From: Aeromicrobium sp.
Lineage (GTDB): Bacteria > Actinomycetota > Actinomycetes > Propionibacteriales > Nocardioidaceae
NCBI GenBank assembly: GCA_014377785.1
Contig: JACMOZ010000038.1
Location: forward strand, 62,001-126,000
DNA: 64,000 nt
Reading direction: 5' to 3'
In this document: one piece after another, positions 25,593 to 33,427 of the stretch
Numbering within the stretch: position 1 is the stretch's first letter
Layout of the letters: each line of letters begins with the position of its first letter
Program-made: the position numbers and the translations under genes
Notes under the pieces: generated by a model
Seen by the model: only the letters and a program-made list of their open reading frames with translations
Told to the model about the DNA's origin: nothing
Database searches by the model: none

Positions 25593-26057
25593 CTAATTGA
25601 TTGGTTTTTGCTCCGCAGCGGTGTTGAACCGGGCGAGACCATTCGCGAAGGCAGTGCGTTCAGAAGTTGACCATTCGGTCAGGACTTCGGCGAGCCAACC
25701 GTGACCGCGCTCGCGGCTCTCATCGATCCGGCGCGCCGCGTCGAGCGAGGCCGTCAGCAATTGGGCCCTGCCGTCGTGCGGATCGGCAACCCGCTCGACG
25801 AGACCGAGTTTTTGCAGAGTCGAAATGGACCGGCTGATCGTTGACTTGTGGACCCCGAACGACTCGGCCAGGTCGGATCCGTGCAGGCCGTCGCCGTTGT
25901 CATAAATCGCCATCAGCAGTAAATAACTCGTCAAGTCGAGCGACTCGTCCAGCTCGGCGGCAAGTTTCAAACCTCTGGCGCGCGAACGCCGCAAAAGCCT
26001 CGTCAACTCGTAGTCGACATCGAATCCGCTTGCCTTGCCCTCGGTCACACCAGTCAT
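25593..26057 (-). CDS. MarR-family transcriptional regulator
   Basis: A 154-residue winged-helix regulator. The DNA-binding region reads HGSDLAESFGVHKSTISRSISTLQKLGLVERVADPHDGRAQLL, of which SDLAESFGVHKSTISRS is the helix-turn-helix and DPHDGRAQLL the wing. Helices at both ends (LTRLLRRSRARGLK; ERTAFANGLARFN) form the dimer interface. The start is the ATG at 26057; the long open frame to 26540 runs into the dehydrogenase gene and is not used. Lying directly behind two acyl-CoA dehydrogenases, it may control them. Confidence 0.87.
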   Translation of the reverse strand: MTGVTEGKASGFDVDYELTRLLRRSRARGLKLAAELDESLDLTSYLLLMAIYDNGDGLHGSDLAESFGVHKSTISRSISTLQKLGLVERVADPHDGRAQLLTASLDAARRIDESRERGHGWLAEVLTEWSTSERTAFANGLARFNTAAEQKPIN

Positions 26058-26125
26058 CCTAGAGACTGGCCTTTTAGAAGGGCGCGCCACTGCCGAACGA
26101 ATGCCATCGACCTCCGCTTCGGTAT

Positions 26126-27346
26126 TCAGCGGAGTTCGGACGACGACAAGTTGAGCAGCCGACGAGCGACTATCAATTGTTGGATTTGCTGGGTGCCTTC
26201 GAAGATGTCGAGGATCTTGGAGTCGCGCGACCATTTCTCCAGCAAGGACATTTCGCTGTAGCCGAGTGTGCCCGCGAGCTCCACACAACGCAGAGTGATG
26301 TCGTTGCCGACGCGGCCGGCCTTGGCCTTGGCCATCGACGCTTGCATCGAGTTGGGTTTGCGGTTGTCGGCCAGCCAGGCAGCTTCCATCGTCAGCAGCA
26401 AGGCCGCTTCCCAGTCCGCTTCCATCGCGATGAATGTCGCGGCCGCGTACGACTGAGCTTGAATGGGCTTGTCGTAGTCGATTTCGGTGCCGGCCCCTTC
26501 GAGGAGCTCGCGGATCAGTTCGAGCGAAGCGCGGGCACAACCAACGGCCATGCCGGCAACCAGCGGGCGAGTGTTGTCGAACGTCGCCATCGCTCCCGCG
26601 AAGCCTTCCTTGGGGTCGACGTCGGGGTTGCCGAGAAGGTTTGACTCGTGGACCCGGCAGTTGTCGAGCACGATGACGGCGGTGTCCGAGGCGCGAATGC
26701 CTAGTTTGTGTTCAAGCCGCTCCACCCGGATGCCAGGTGTGTTCTTGGTGACGAGGAATGACTTGATCGCCGCGCGGCCAAGTTTCTTGTCGAGGGTCGC
26801 CCAGACGACAACGGAATCGGCGCGATCACCGGAGGTAACGAAGATCTTTTCGCCGTTGAGGACGTAGTATTCGCCGTCCTTCGTCGCGGTGGTTGTGATG
26901 GCACCGGAGTCCGAACCGGTTGAGGATTCGGTGATGGCCATGGCGGCCCAGGTGCCCTTGTAACGTGCGAGTTGATCTTCGGTGGCCACCGAGGCGATCG
27001 CCGAGTTGCCCAGTCCCTGGCGCGGCATCGTGAGCAGCAGGCCTACGTCGCCCCAGCACATTTCGATGATGGACAGCAGCGATGACATGTTGGTGCCGTT
27101 TTTAACTTTGCCTTCCCGCTCCGAGGAATCGGCGTCATCGCGGCGGACACCGGTAGCACCGGCACCCTGACCCTGACCGGAGTCGCTCATACCGTCCACG
27201 AGGGAGGCGAGCATGTCGAGCTCTTTGGGGTACGTGTGCTCGGCGAGGTCATACTTGCGCGAATTGGCGCGCAGAAAATTGTCGGCAACCTTATTGGCCT
27301 GATCGATGAAGCCGCGGAACTTACGGGGAGTTTCGAGATTGATCAT
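26126..27346 (-). CDS. Acyl-CoA dehydrogenase (second of an operon pair)
   Basis: A 406-residue flavoprotein. Fold signatures are GNSAIASVATEDQLARYKGTWAAMAITE, quoted in parts as SAIASVATEDQLARYKG and AMAITESSTGSDSGA, which hold the substrate/FAD region, and the C-terminal DIFEGTQQIQQLIVARRLL with the catalytic-position Glu in FEGT. A low-complexity GQGQGAGATG insertion sits near residue 65. The ATG at 27346 has GGAGAGGA upstream; it follows the first dehydrogenase by 20 bases. It presumably acts in fatty-acid or branched acyl-CoA oxidation, possibly as a heteromer with its partner. Confidence 0.9.
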   Translation of the reverse strand: MINLETPRKFRGFIDQANKVADNFLRANSRKYDLAEHTYPKELDMLASLVDGMSDSGQGQGAGATGVRRDDADSSEREGKVKNGTNMSSLLSIIEMCWGDVGLLLTMPRQGLGNSAIASVATEDQLARYKGTWAAMAITESSTGSDSGAITTTATKDGEYYVLNGEKIFVTSGDRADSVVVWATLDKKLGRAAIKSFLVTKNTPGIRVERLEHKLGIRASDTAVIVLDNCRVHESNLLGNPDVDPKEGFAGAMATFDNTRPLVAGMAVGCARASLELIRELLEGAGTEIDYDKPIQAQSYAAATFIAMEADWEAALLLTMEAAWLADNRKPNSMQASMAKAKAGRVGNDITLRCVELAGTLGYSEMSLLEKWSRDSKILDIFEGTQQIQQLIVARRLLNLSSSELR

Positions 27347-27366
27347 GGTTATGTCCTCTCCACCCC

Positions 27367-28728
27367 TCAAACGAGGAGTGTGCCTTCCATGACGCCGACG
27401 GCGCGCAGATCGCGGTACCAGCGTTCGACCGGATGTTCCTTGACGAAGCCGTGGCCACCGAGCAACTGGACACCATCGGTGCCGATCTTCATGCCATATT
27501 CGGAACTCAACCGGCGGGCGAGGGCGACTTCGCGGGCGAAGTCAAGTCCTTGCTCCGCGCGCGAAGCGGCTTTGTAGGTGACAAGGCGCATGCCTTCGAG
27601 TTCGATCGCCATGTTGGCGACCATGAACGCGACGGACTGACGGTGAGCGATCGGTTCGCCGAAGGCGGTGCGCCCCTTGACGTATTCGGCAACGTAGTCG
27701 AGGACGGCGCGACCCGTGCCGAGCGCGAGCGAAGCCCACGCCAGCCTCGACAGCCGAACACATTCGCGGTAGTCATCCGCCGAACCGTCACCCAGCAGGG
27801 CAAGGACGGAAACCTTGACATCGTTGAGCACGAGCCTGCTCAACGCCGCGGCGCGCAACCCCATGGAGGGGTCGGACTCGATGGTGACGCCTTCGGTGCT
27901 GGACTCGATGATGAACAGCGCGGGGCCATTGCCGTCAAGGTCGGCACTGACGATGAAGAGTTCGGCCTCGGCACCGCGGACGACAGCGGTCTTGAGGCCG
28001 TTGAGGGTGTAACCATCAGCCGTCGTGGTCGCCGTGGTCTCGAGCACAAACGGGTCGAACAAGACCCGGGGCTCGGCGATCGTGAGAGCCGCCGTCGGGA
28101 TGTCCCCGCTGGCGAAAGCCGGCAAATAGGTTTCCTGCTGCTCGGCCGATCCCCACAGCGACAGCGCAGTCGCGACTGCGGCCGGCGCGAGGCAGGCAAC
28201 CGCCTGGCCCATGTCGCCTTCGGCGAGGGCTTCGGCAACCAGGACGCCGGTCACTGCGGAACGGTCTTCGGAAAGTCCGCCGAGGGCCTCAGGGATGTTG
28301 AGCAAGGTCAGCCCGAATTCGCTGGTCTGCTCGAGGACTTCCTTGGGAGTGTCGTTGGAAACTTCGGCCGTTCCGGCGCCGGGACGGAGGATCTCCTTGG
28401 CGAAGTTGGTGATGACCTCCACTATCATCTTCTGATCTTCGGTCGGCGACAAGTCGAAGACGCCCGAATCCTTGGTGCGCGACAGACGGGTCGGTTTGCC
28501 CGACGACGTCACTCGCTTGAACGTGCGGTTGACCGCACCCGCAGTCTGGAAGCCCGACTTCGCACCGTGATAGACGGCCTTCTCAGTTGTCTTGCGCAAA
28601 CCGAGTTTGTCGATGGCGGGCATACTCGCGATGCGATTGAGCACCTGCAAGCCAATACCCATGGGATCTTTGCGATTCGCCACAAGGAACTCCTGGAAAA
28701 GCGTTTGGGCGCCGAATTGGTCACCCAT
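27367..28728 (-). CDS. Acyl-CoA dehydrogenase family protein with N-terminal extension
   Basis: A 453-residue member of the acyl-CoA dehydrogenase family. The first 95 residues (FGAQTLFQEFLVANRKDPMG, then basic helices) are an extra region outside the core fold. The core begins at DLSPTEDQKMIVEVITNFAKE and ends with RWYRDLRAVGVMEGTLLV, retaining EGT. The start at 28728 is set by TACACT seven bases upstream (a leaderless promoter); the frame opens at 28755. It heads a unit with a second dehydrogenase and a MarR gene. The pair may form one enzyme. Confidence 0.85.
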   Translation of the reverse strand: MGDQFGAQTLFQEFLVANRKDPMGIGLQVLNRIASMPAIDKLGLRKTTEKAVYHGAKSGFQTAGAVNRTFKRVTSSGKPTRLSRTKDSGVFDLSPTEDQKMIVEVITNFAKEILRPGAGTAEVSNDTPKEVLEQTSEFGLTLLNIPEALGGLSEDRSAVTGVLVAEALAEGDMGQAVACLAPAAVATALSLWGSAEQQETYLPAFASGDIPTAALTIAEPRVLFDPFVLETTATTTADGYTLNGLKTAVVRGAEAELFIVSADLDGNGPALFIIESSTEGVTIESDPSMGLRAAALSRLVLNDVKVSVLALLGDGSADDYRECVRLSRLAWASLALGTGRAVLDYVAEYVKGRTAFGEPIAHRQSVAFMVANMAIELEGMRLVTYKAASRAEQGLDFAREVALARRLSSEYGMKIGTDGVQLLGGHGFVKEHPVERWYRDLRAVGVMEGTLLV

Positions 28729-28857
28729 TGCCAAAAGTGTAACTCCGAGTTGCACTTTGCTTTGTGTTCGCGCCCTGTGGGTTCTCTCACGTGGGACGGT
28801 GCGGCGCCCACGATACCGTCCGATAAACTCGCCCGAGTCAGAAACAAGGAGTTTTGA

Positions 28858-29445
28858 GTGTCAGCGTCGCAATCACGTCCCCTGCCCGAAGGCGGCCAAC
28901 CCCGCCCAATAACACGGTGGGGAGCTCCGGTCATGCATCGCGAGCTCAACGACGTCGAGCACTTTGACGACAACCTCGAAACCCTCGTTAAAGACATGGC
29001 TGCCACGATGTATGCGGCCCAGGGTGTTGGACTTGCCGCCAACCAGGTCGGCGAAGACTTCAAGGTTTTCGTCTTCGATTGCCCCGATGACGACGGCGAA
29101 CGCGTCACCGGCGTCGTCTGCAACCCAGTCTTGATCCTGCCCGAAGGCAAGGACCGCGAACTCGACGAGGACGACGAAGGCTGCCTGTCACTCCCCGGTG
29201 CGTTCGCGTCGTGCGCCCGGCCCGATGTCTCGACTGTCAGAGGTACCGATCACACCGGTGCTCCCGTCGAGTTCCATGGCACCGGGCTCCTCGCTCGTTG
29301 CCTCCAGCACGAAACCGACCACCTGTTCGGCATGGTCTTCGGCGACCGCATTCCCGAGCGAGCCCGCAAGAAGCTCTACAAACTGCACAAACAACTCATC
29401 GAGGACTACCCCGACGACTGGCCGGCTTCGATCACTCCGCTTTAG
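28858..29445 (+). CDS. def: Peptide deformylase
   Basis: A 195-residue deformylase that removes the formyl group from nascent N-terminal methionine. All three motifs are intact: GVGLAANQ (56-63), EGCLS (107-111, metal-binding Cys109) and HETDH (151-155, metal-binding histidines). An acidic C-terminal tail follows. The GTG start at 28858 has AAGGAG nine bases upstream. It diverges from the acyl-CoA dehydrogenase operon and is followed closely by a frameshifted gene. Confidence 0.97.
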   Translation: MSASQSRPLPEGGQPRPITRWGAPVMHRELNDVEHFDDNLETLVKDMAATMYAAQGVGLAANQVGEDFKVFVFDCPDDDGERVTGVVCNPVLILPEGKDRELDEDDEGCLSLPGAFASCARPDVSTVRGTDHTGAPVEFHGTGLLARCLQHETDHLFGMVFGDRIPERARKKLYKLHKQLIEDYPDDWPASITPL

Positions 29446-29464
29446 TGCCAAACGAGGAGCCATC

Positions 29465-30110
29465 ATGCCGAAACTGCGAGTGCACAACCTGTCGCTCTCC
29501 GCCGACGGGTACGCCGCCGGCCCGAATCAGGGCCTCGATGATCCGCTGGGTGTGGGCGGCCTGCGATTGCACGACTGGGCGTTCGCCACCCGGACGTTCC
29601 ATCGGGCCTTCGGCACGGATGAAGGCGAAAAGGGCCTCGATGACGAATTCGCCGCGGAGGGTGACGTCGGCATCGGTGCGACGATCATGGGGCGCAACAT
29701 GTTCGGCCCGATCCGTGGCGACTGGCTTGATGACGAATGGAGGGGCTGGTGGGGTGACGAGCCACTCTTCCACCATCCGGTGTTCGTTCTGACTCATCAC
29801 CCGCGGGAATCGATCTCGATGCAGGGTGGCACCACGTTCCGTTTCGTCACCGACGGCATCCACTCCGCCATCGAGAAGGCGTTCGACGTCGCCGCACCCC
29901 ACGACGTGCGGGTCGGCGGCGGGTGCGGCCACCGTCCAGCAGTATCTCCGTGCGGGCCTGATCGACGAGATGCACGTGGTGCTCACGCCCCTCGTGCTCG
30001 GCAGCGGTGAGCGGATCTTCGACGACCTGGACGCCGGCCCCGAGGGTTACGCCTGCGTCGAGCGCCTCCCCTCGGCGTCGGTCGTACACGCGCGTTTCGT
30101 CCGCTCCTAA
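29465..30110 (+). pseudogene. RibD-C/dihydrofolate-reductase-like gene with a frameshift
   Basis: Begins at ATG 29465 with AGGAG upstream (MPKLRVHNLSLSADGYAAG, the start typical of the RibD C-terminal/DHFR-like family). The frame fits up to about 29920 (DVRVGGG), then shifts: the rest of the domain (ATVQQYLRAGLIDEMHVVLTP, LVLGSGERIFDDL) continues in another frame to 30110. One extra G in the run at 29921-29923 accounts for it. Either the gene is inactive or the base is an assembly error in a homopolymer; the downstream half is otherwise undamaged, which favours a recent or artefactual event. Confidence 0.8.
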
Positions 30111-30379
30111 CGCGCGGCTTCGCGTTCCTCGTCAGGACGCCAGTCGTCCACCCGGTTCTTGGCGTCGAGCAAAGACAATCCGGTATTGAGACGAAGCAGT
30201 TTGATTGCCTTGACCTGCTTCTTGTCGCTGATCAGCGTCGTGATCTCCTCGACTGCGGCTAGTTTCAACCTGGCCACCTGACTTGCCGGGCGGTTCCTGG
30301 CGTTTCGCTTCTCCCACCACGCATAGCCCATGCCGATGGCGAATCCGGCAAATGCGGTCCACAGCCACAGGGGAATCAT
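30107..30379 (-). CDS. Membrane-anchored protein with an L7/L12 C-terminal-like domain
   Basis: A 90-residue protein. Residues 1-22 (MIPLWLWTAFAGFAIGMGYA) form a membrane anchor. Residues about 40-85 (VEEITTLISDKKQVKAIKLL, then TGLSLLDAKNRVDDW) closely follow the ribosomal protein bL12 C-terminal domain (K-x-AIKxxR-x-TGLxLxDAKxxV). In bL12 this surface recruits translational GTPases. Such anchored bL12-like proteins occur in actinobacteria, with no function known to me. It convergently abuts the frameshifted RibD-like gene (4-base overlap). Confidence 0.75.
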   Translation of the reverse strand: MIPLWLWTAFAGFAIGMGYAWWEKRNARNRPASQVARLKLAAVEEITTLISDKKQVKAIKLLRLNTGLSLLDAKNRVDDWRPDEEREAAR

Positions 30380-30401
30380 GGCTCGAGTCTAGACGGGGCT
30401 A

Positions 30402-31202
30402 TTACGCGCGAAGTTCCCAACAGGCGACAGCCACCGAAGCTGCGACGTTGAGTGAGTCGATCTCCGGCGCCATCGGGATCTTGACCCTGAAGTCGGCGCC
30501 CGCTGCCCAGCGTTCGGTCAGGCCGTGACCCTCCGAACCGACGATCAACGCAAGTTTGGCGACGTCTTTCGGGACTTCGTCCAGCGGCATCGAGTCGTCG
30601 GACAACGTCATCGCATACGTCGTGAAACCGGCGGCCTTCAGCAGCTCGGGAGCACCGTACCAATCCGCGATCCGCGCATACGGCAACCAGAACACCGAAC
30701 CCATCGACACCTTGATTGCGCGACGATAAAGCGGGTCCGCGCAGCGTGGCGAGAGAAGTATGGCGTCGAAGCCGAGGGCAGCAACGCTGCGGAAGATGGC
30801 ACCGACATTGGTGTGGTCCATCAGGTCCTCGACCAGAACGATCCGTTTGGCGCCGGCGAGGATTGTTGCGGGTTCGGGAAGTTCGGGGCGCTCAAGCGAG
30901 GCGAGCGCACCGCGATGGACATGGAAGCCGGTCAGCGATTCGATCGCTGCGTCGTTGAGGACAAAGCATGGAGCCTCGCTGACTTCGAGTACGTCGGCGA
31001 GGGTTTCCACCCAGCGTGGCGACATGAGGAACGAACGGGGCGTGTTGCCCGACTCGATCGCGCGCCGGATCACCTTCTCCCCCTCAGCCAGGAAGATGCC
31101 CCGCTCGGTCTCGAGGAGTTTGCGCAGGTGCACATCGCGCAGATCGACGTAATCGCGCAGTCTCTGATCCTGCGCGTCGGACACTTCAAAGATCTTGGCC
31201 AC
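30402..31202 (-). CDS. TrmH/SpoU-family RNA 2'-O-methyltransferase
   Basis: A 266-residue SPOUT methyltransferase using S-adenosylmethionine. An N-terminal substrate-binding domain (FLAEGEKVIRRAIESG) precedes the trefoil-knot core with the three family motifs: LVEDLMDHTNVGAIFRSVAALG, ALIVGSEGHGL and IPMAPEIDSLNVAASVAVA, given here in parts as NVGAIFRS, VGSEGHGL and IDSLNVAASVA. The target (rRNA or tRNA) is unknown. The GTG at 31202 lies six bases after TAGGCT, a leaderless start whose -10 box overlaps that of the divergent PEBP gene. Confidence 0.92.
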   Translation of the reverse strand: MAKIFEVSDAQDQRLRDYVDLRDVHLRKLLETERGIFLAEGEKVIRRAIESGNTPRSFLMSPRWVETLADVLEVSEAPCFVLNDAAIESLTGFHVHRGALASLERPELPEPATILAGAKRIVLVEDLMDHTNVGAIFRSVAALGFDAILLSPRCADPLYRRAIKVSMGSVFWLPYARIADWYGAPELLKAAGFTTYAMTLSDDSMPLDEVPKDVAKLALIVGSEGHGLTERWAAGADFRVKIPMAPEIDSLNVAASVAVACWELRA

Positions 31203-31207
31203 CGGGT

Positions 31208-31214
31208 TAGCCTA
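31208..31214. promoter_or_regulatory. Overlapping divergent -10 boxes
   Basis: TAGCCT (31208-31213, plus) and TAGGCT (complement of 31209-31214, minus) share five base pairs inside the near-palindrome TTAGCCTAA. Each is followed by six bases and then a start codon: ATG at 31220 (PEBP) and GTG at 31202 (RNA methyltransferase). Both transcripts should be leaderless and start 17 bases apart on opposite strands, so the polymerase can serve only one at a time. Confidence 0.65.
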
Positions 31215-31219
31215 AAGCC

Positions 31220-31747
31220 ATGAGCCTCGATCGCCCCGTGTCCCCCGATCCCTACGACCTGCTTCCGGCCGTTGACTCGTTCGCTGTGACCAGCGAGGAC
31301 GTTGTCGATGGTCAGCCGGTCAAGCACGAACAAGTCAACGAGTTCGGCGACACCTCGCCGCAATTATCGTGGTCAGGCGCACCCGAAGGCACCAAGAGTT
31401 TTGTCATCACGTGCTTTGACCCCGACGCTCCCATCGTCTCCGGCTTCTGGCACTGGGTGCTGGTCGATGTGCCCGCCGACGTGACATCGCTGGCGGTCGG
31501 TGCGGGCAGAGTAGGTGGCGAACTTCCCGGCAACGCCTTCCACGTACGCAATGACGGCGGCGGACTCGGCTACATGGGCTGCGCACCGCCGGCCAACGAC
31601 CAGGTGCACCGCTATTTTTACGTCGTGCACGCCGTCGGAGCAGAGTCGTTGGGCGTCGATGCGGCCGCGAGCCCGGCCGTCGTCGGTTTCAACCTGGCCT
31701 TCAAGACACTGGGCCGCGCCATCATCCGCGGTACCTACCAACACTGA
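31220..31747 (+). CDS. YbhB/YbcL-family PEBP (Raf-kinase-inhibitor-like) protein
   Basis: A 175-residue phosphatidylethanolamine-binding-protein fold. Visible elements: SPQLSWSGAPEGTKSFVITCFDPDAP (the D-P-D-A-P anion-pocket motif, quoted as FDPDAP), the FWHWVLVDVP strand with the pocket histidine, YMGCAPPAND and HRYFYVVHAV. Bacterial family members are cytoplasmic or periplasmic with unclear roles; this one has no signal peptide. The start is fixed by TAGCCT six bases upstream. The family's ligand in bacteria is unknown. Confidence 0.92.
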   Translation: MSLDRPVSPDPYDLLPAVDSFAVTSEDVVDGQPVKHEQVNEFGDTSPQLSWSGAPEGTKSFVITCFDPDAPIVSGFWHWVLVDVPADVTSLAVGAGRVGGELPGNAFHVRNDGGGLGYMGCAPPANDQVHRYFYVVHAVGAESLGVDAAASPAVVGFNLAFKTLGRAIIRGTYQH

Positions 31748-31772
31748 CCCGGCGCCCGCGCCGACATACCCG

Positions 31773-31830
31773 AGATTTGTGCGCTGACGGCCGTTTCAGC
31801 AAGGAATATTGGCCGTATGAGCACAAATCT
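31773..31830. repeat. Palindromic intergenic repeat, type A (copy 1)
   Basis: Outer arms AGATTTGTGC/GCACAAATCT and inner arms ACGGCC/GGCCGT are nested symmetrically with 4-base spacers and an 18-base loop. It lies between the convergent PEBP and SPFH genes, where it could terminate both. The same design recurs at 47897-47960. Confidence 0.75.
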
Positions 31831-31840
31831 GGGGGCTGGG

Positions 31841-32932
31841 TCAGTTCGCGGGCGGCTCGTCGGGCTCCGGCAACCTGGGAGCCGAGCCACCAACGGCGGT
31901 CGATGCATCCTTGGCCGCTTCCAGTGCGGCTTCGACGGCCTTCTGGGTCGCCGACTCATCGGGTGCATCGTCGACGACCGGCGCATCCATCTCGACGCGC
32001 TTCTTGCTGCCGCCGCCATCGAGTGGGATCTTGCCGATAGTTCCGCCGATGCTTTCCATGGCCTTCGTCAGCTCGGCCGGAATGATCCACATGGTGCTGC
32101 CTTCGCCCTCGGCGATACGGGGCAGCATCTGGAGGTACTGGTAGGCCAACAACTTCTGGTCCGGGTTGCCTTCGTGGATGGCCTGGAACACGGTCAGGAT
32201 GGCTTGTCCCTCACCCTGGGCACGCAGGATCGCGGCCTGGCGGTCGGCCTGCGCACGGAGGATCGCAGCCTGACGCTCACCCTCGGCGGTCAGGATCGAC
32301 GACTGCTTCTGGCCTTCGGCCCGCAGGATCGACGACTGGCGTTCACCTTCGGCGGTCAGGATGACTGCACGCTTGTCACGGTCGGCCCGCATCTGCTTTT
32401 CCATCGCGTCCTTGATGGACGGCGGCGGGTCGATGCCCTTGAGCTCGACACGGTTGACGCGAATGCCCCATTTGCCGGTCGCACCATCGAGTTCGCCGCG
32501 GAGAGCATTGTTGATCTGGTCTCGGCTCGTCAGCGCGTGCTCAAGGGTCATACCGCCGATGATGTTGCGGAGCGTGGTCATCGTGAGTTGTTCGATGGCC
32601 TGGATGTAGTTGGCGATCTCGTAAGTTGCTGCGACCGGGTCGGTCACCTGGAAATAGATGACAGTATCGATCGAGACGACCAGGTTGTCCTCGGTAATGA
32701 CCGGCTGAGGCGGGAACGACACCACCTGTTCGCGCAGATCGATCATGTAGCGGACTTTGTCCACAAATGGCATCACGATGTTCAGGCCCGCCGGCAGCGT
32801 TGCACGGTATTTGCCAAATCGTTCGACGATCCCGGTGCGTGCCTGCGGCACGATCTTGACCGTCATGCTGATGACCACGATCGCGAGAAGCGCGAGCAGG
32901 ACCAAAAACACAGTTAGCGCGGATGCAATCAT
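31841..32932 (-). CDS. SPFH/Band 7 domain (stomatin-like) protein
   Basis: A 363-residue protein: one N-terminal transmembrane helix (2-23), then the SPFH domain (about 25-175: VPQARTGIVERFGKYRATL, GLNIVMPFVDKV, IGGMTLEHALTSRDQIN). A helical region follows with five 11-residue repeats (I-L-x-A-E/Q-x-x-x-Q-x-x, residues 191-245), and then an acidic proline-rich tail. Stomatin/flotillin relatives scaffold membrane microdomains. The NfeD-type gene overlaps its start by four bases, the usual SPFH-NfeD pairing. It probably oligomerises at the inner membrane. Confidence 0.93.
   Translation of the reverse strand: MIASALTVFLVLLALLAIVVISMTVKIVPQARTGIVERFGKYRATLPAGLNIVMPFVDKVRYMIDLREQVVSFPPQPVITEDNLVVSIDTVIYFQVTDPVAATYEIANYIQAIEQLTMTTLRNIIGGMTLEHALTSRDQINNALRGELDGATGKWGIRVNRVELKGIDPPPSIKDAMEKQMRADRDKRAVILTAEGERQSSILRAEGQKQSSILTAEGERQAAILRAQADRQAAILRAQGEGQAILTVFQAIHEGNPDQKLLAYQYLQMLPRIAEGEGSTMWIIPAELTKAMESIGGTIGKIPLDGGGSKKRVEMDAPVVDDAPDESATQKAVEAALEAAKDASTAVGGSAPRLPEPDEPPAN
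32198..32362 (-). repeat. Five 33-bp units encoding 11-residue repeats in the SPFH gene
   Basis: Units at residues 191-201, 202-212, 213-223, 224-234 and 235-245 read ILTAEGERQSS, ILRAEGQKQSS, ILTAEGERQAA, ILRAQADRQAA and ILRAQGEGQAI. Eleven-residue periodicity suits a right-handed or near-straight coiled coil. The copies differ at synonymous and non-synonymous sites, so they are old rather than newly amplified. Confidence 0.85.
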
Positions 32933-33393
32933 GGCATTGCCTTCCTGGTGACGACGGCAGTTGCGCCGTCGATGTGCATGACAAGCACGTCCGTGCCTGC
33001 TTCAAAACTTTCCGATTTGGACTCGGTGCGCGCCGACCAGATTTCGCTGGCGAGCTGGATCCGGCCGCCCTGCCAATCGACGCGTTCGACGACCTCGCCG
33101 GTATGGCCGACGAGGGCCTGGTGTCCCTGAGTGAGTGTTGGGCCGTCGTGGAGCCTAGCAACGATCGAGGGCCGCGCGAAGAACAGCAGACCGAGAGAGA
33201 CAACGGCGAAGATGAGAACCGCGAGCCACAACGGCCCGCCGAATCCGGCGATGAGGGCGGCAGCCAGGGCGCCGAGGGCGAACATCAGCAACACCAGGTC
33301 CATGCTCATCAATTCAATGATCGACAAGACGACGGCACCACCGACCCACGCGACCCATTGGTGGTCGGCGATCCAATTGCCCAGTTCATTCAT
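32929..33393 (-). CDS. NfeD-like membrane protein
   Basis: A 154-residue NfeD-family protein, partner of the downstream SPFH protein. Two or three hydrophobic segments lie in the first 90 residues (GGAVVLSIIELM, LVLLMFALGALAAALIAGF, LAVLIFAVVSLGLLFF). The cytoplasmic C-terminal OB-like domain (ALVGHTGEVVERVDWQGGRI, ASEIWSAR) is the NfeD beta-barrel. I start at the ATG at 33393, which has GGAG nine bases upstream, rather than 33486. The stop overlaps the SPFH start (ATGA). The pair is thought to influence membrane organisation and quality control. Confidence 0.88.
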   Translation of the reverse strand: MNELGNWIADHQWVAWVGGAVVLSIIELMSMDLVLLMFALGALAAALIAGFGGPLWLAVLIFAVVSLGLLFFARPSIVARLHDGPTLTQGHQALVGHTGEVVERVDWQGGRIQLASEIWSARTESKSESFEAGTDVLVMHIDGATAVVTRKAMP

Positions 33394-33427
33394 GCTGTTT
33401 CTCCGCTCCCCGTCGGTTGTGCGGGAA

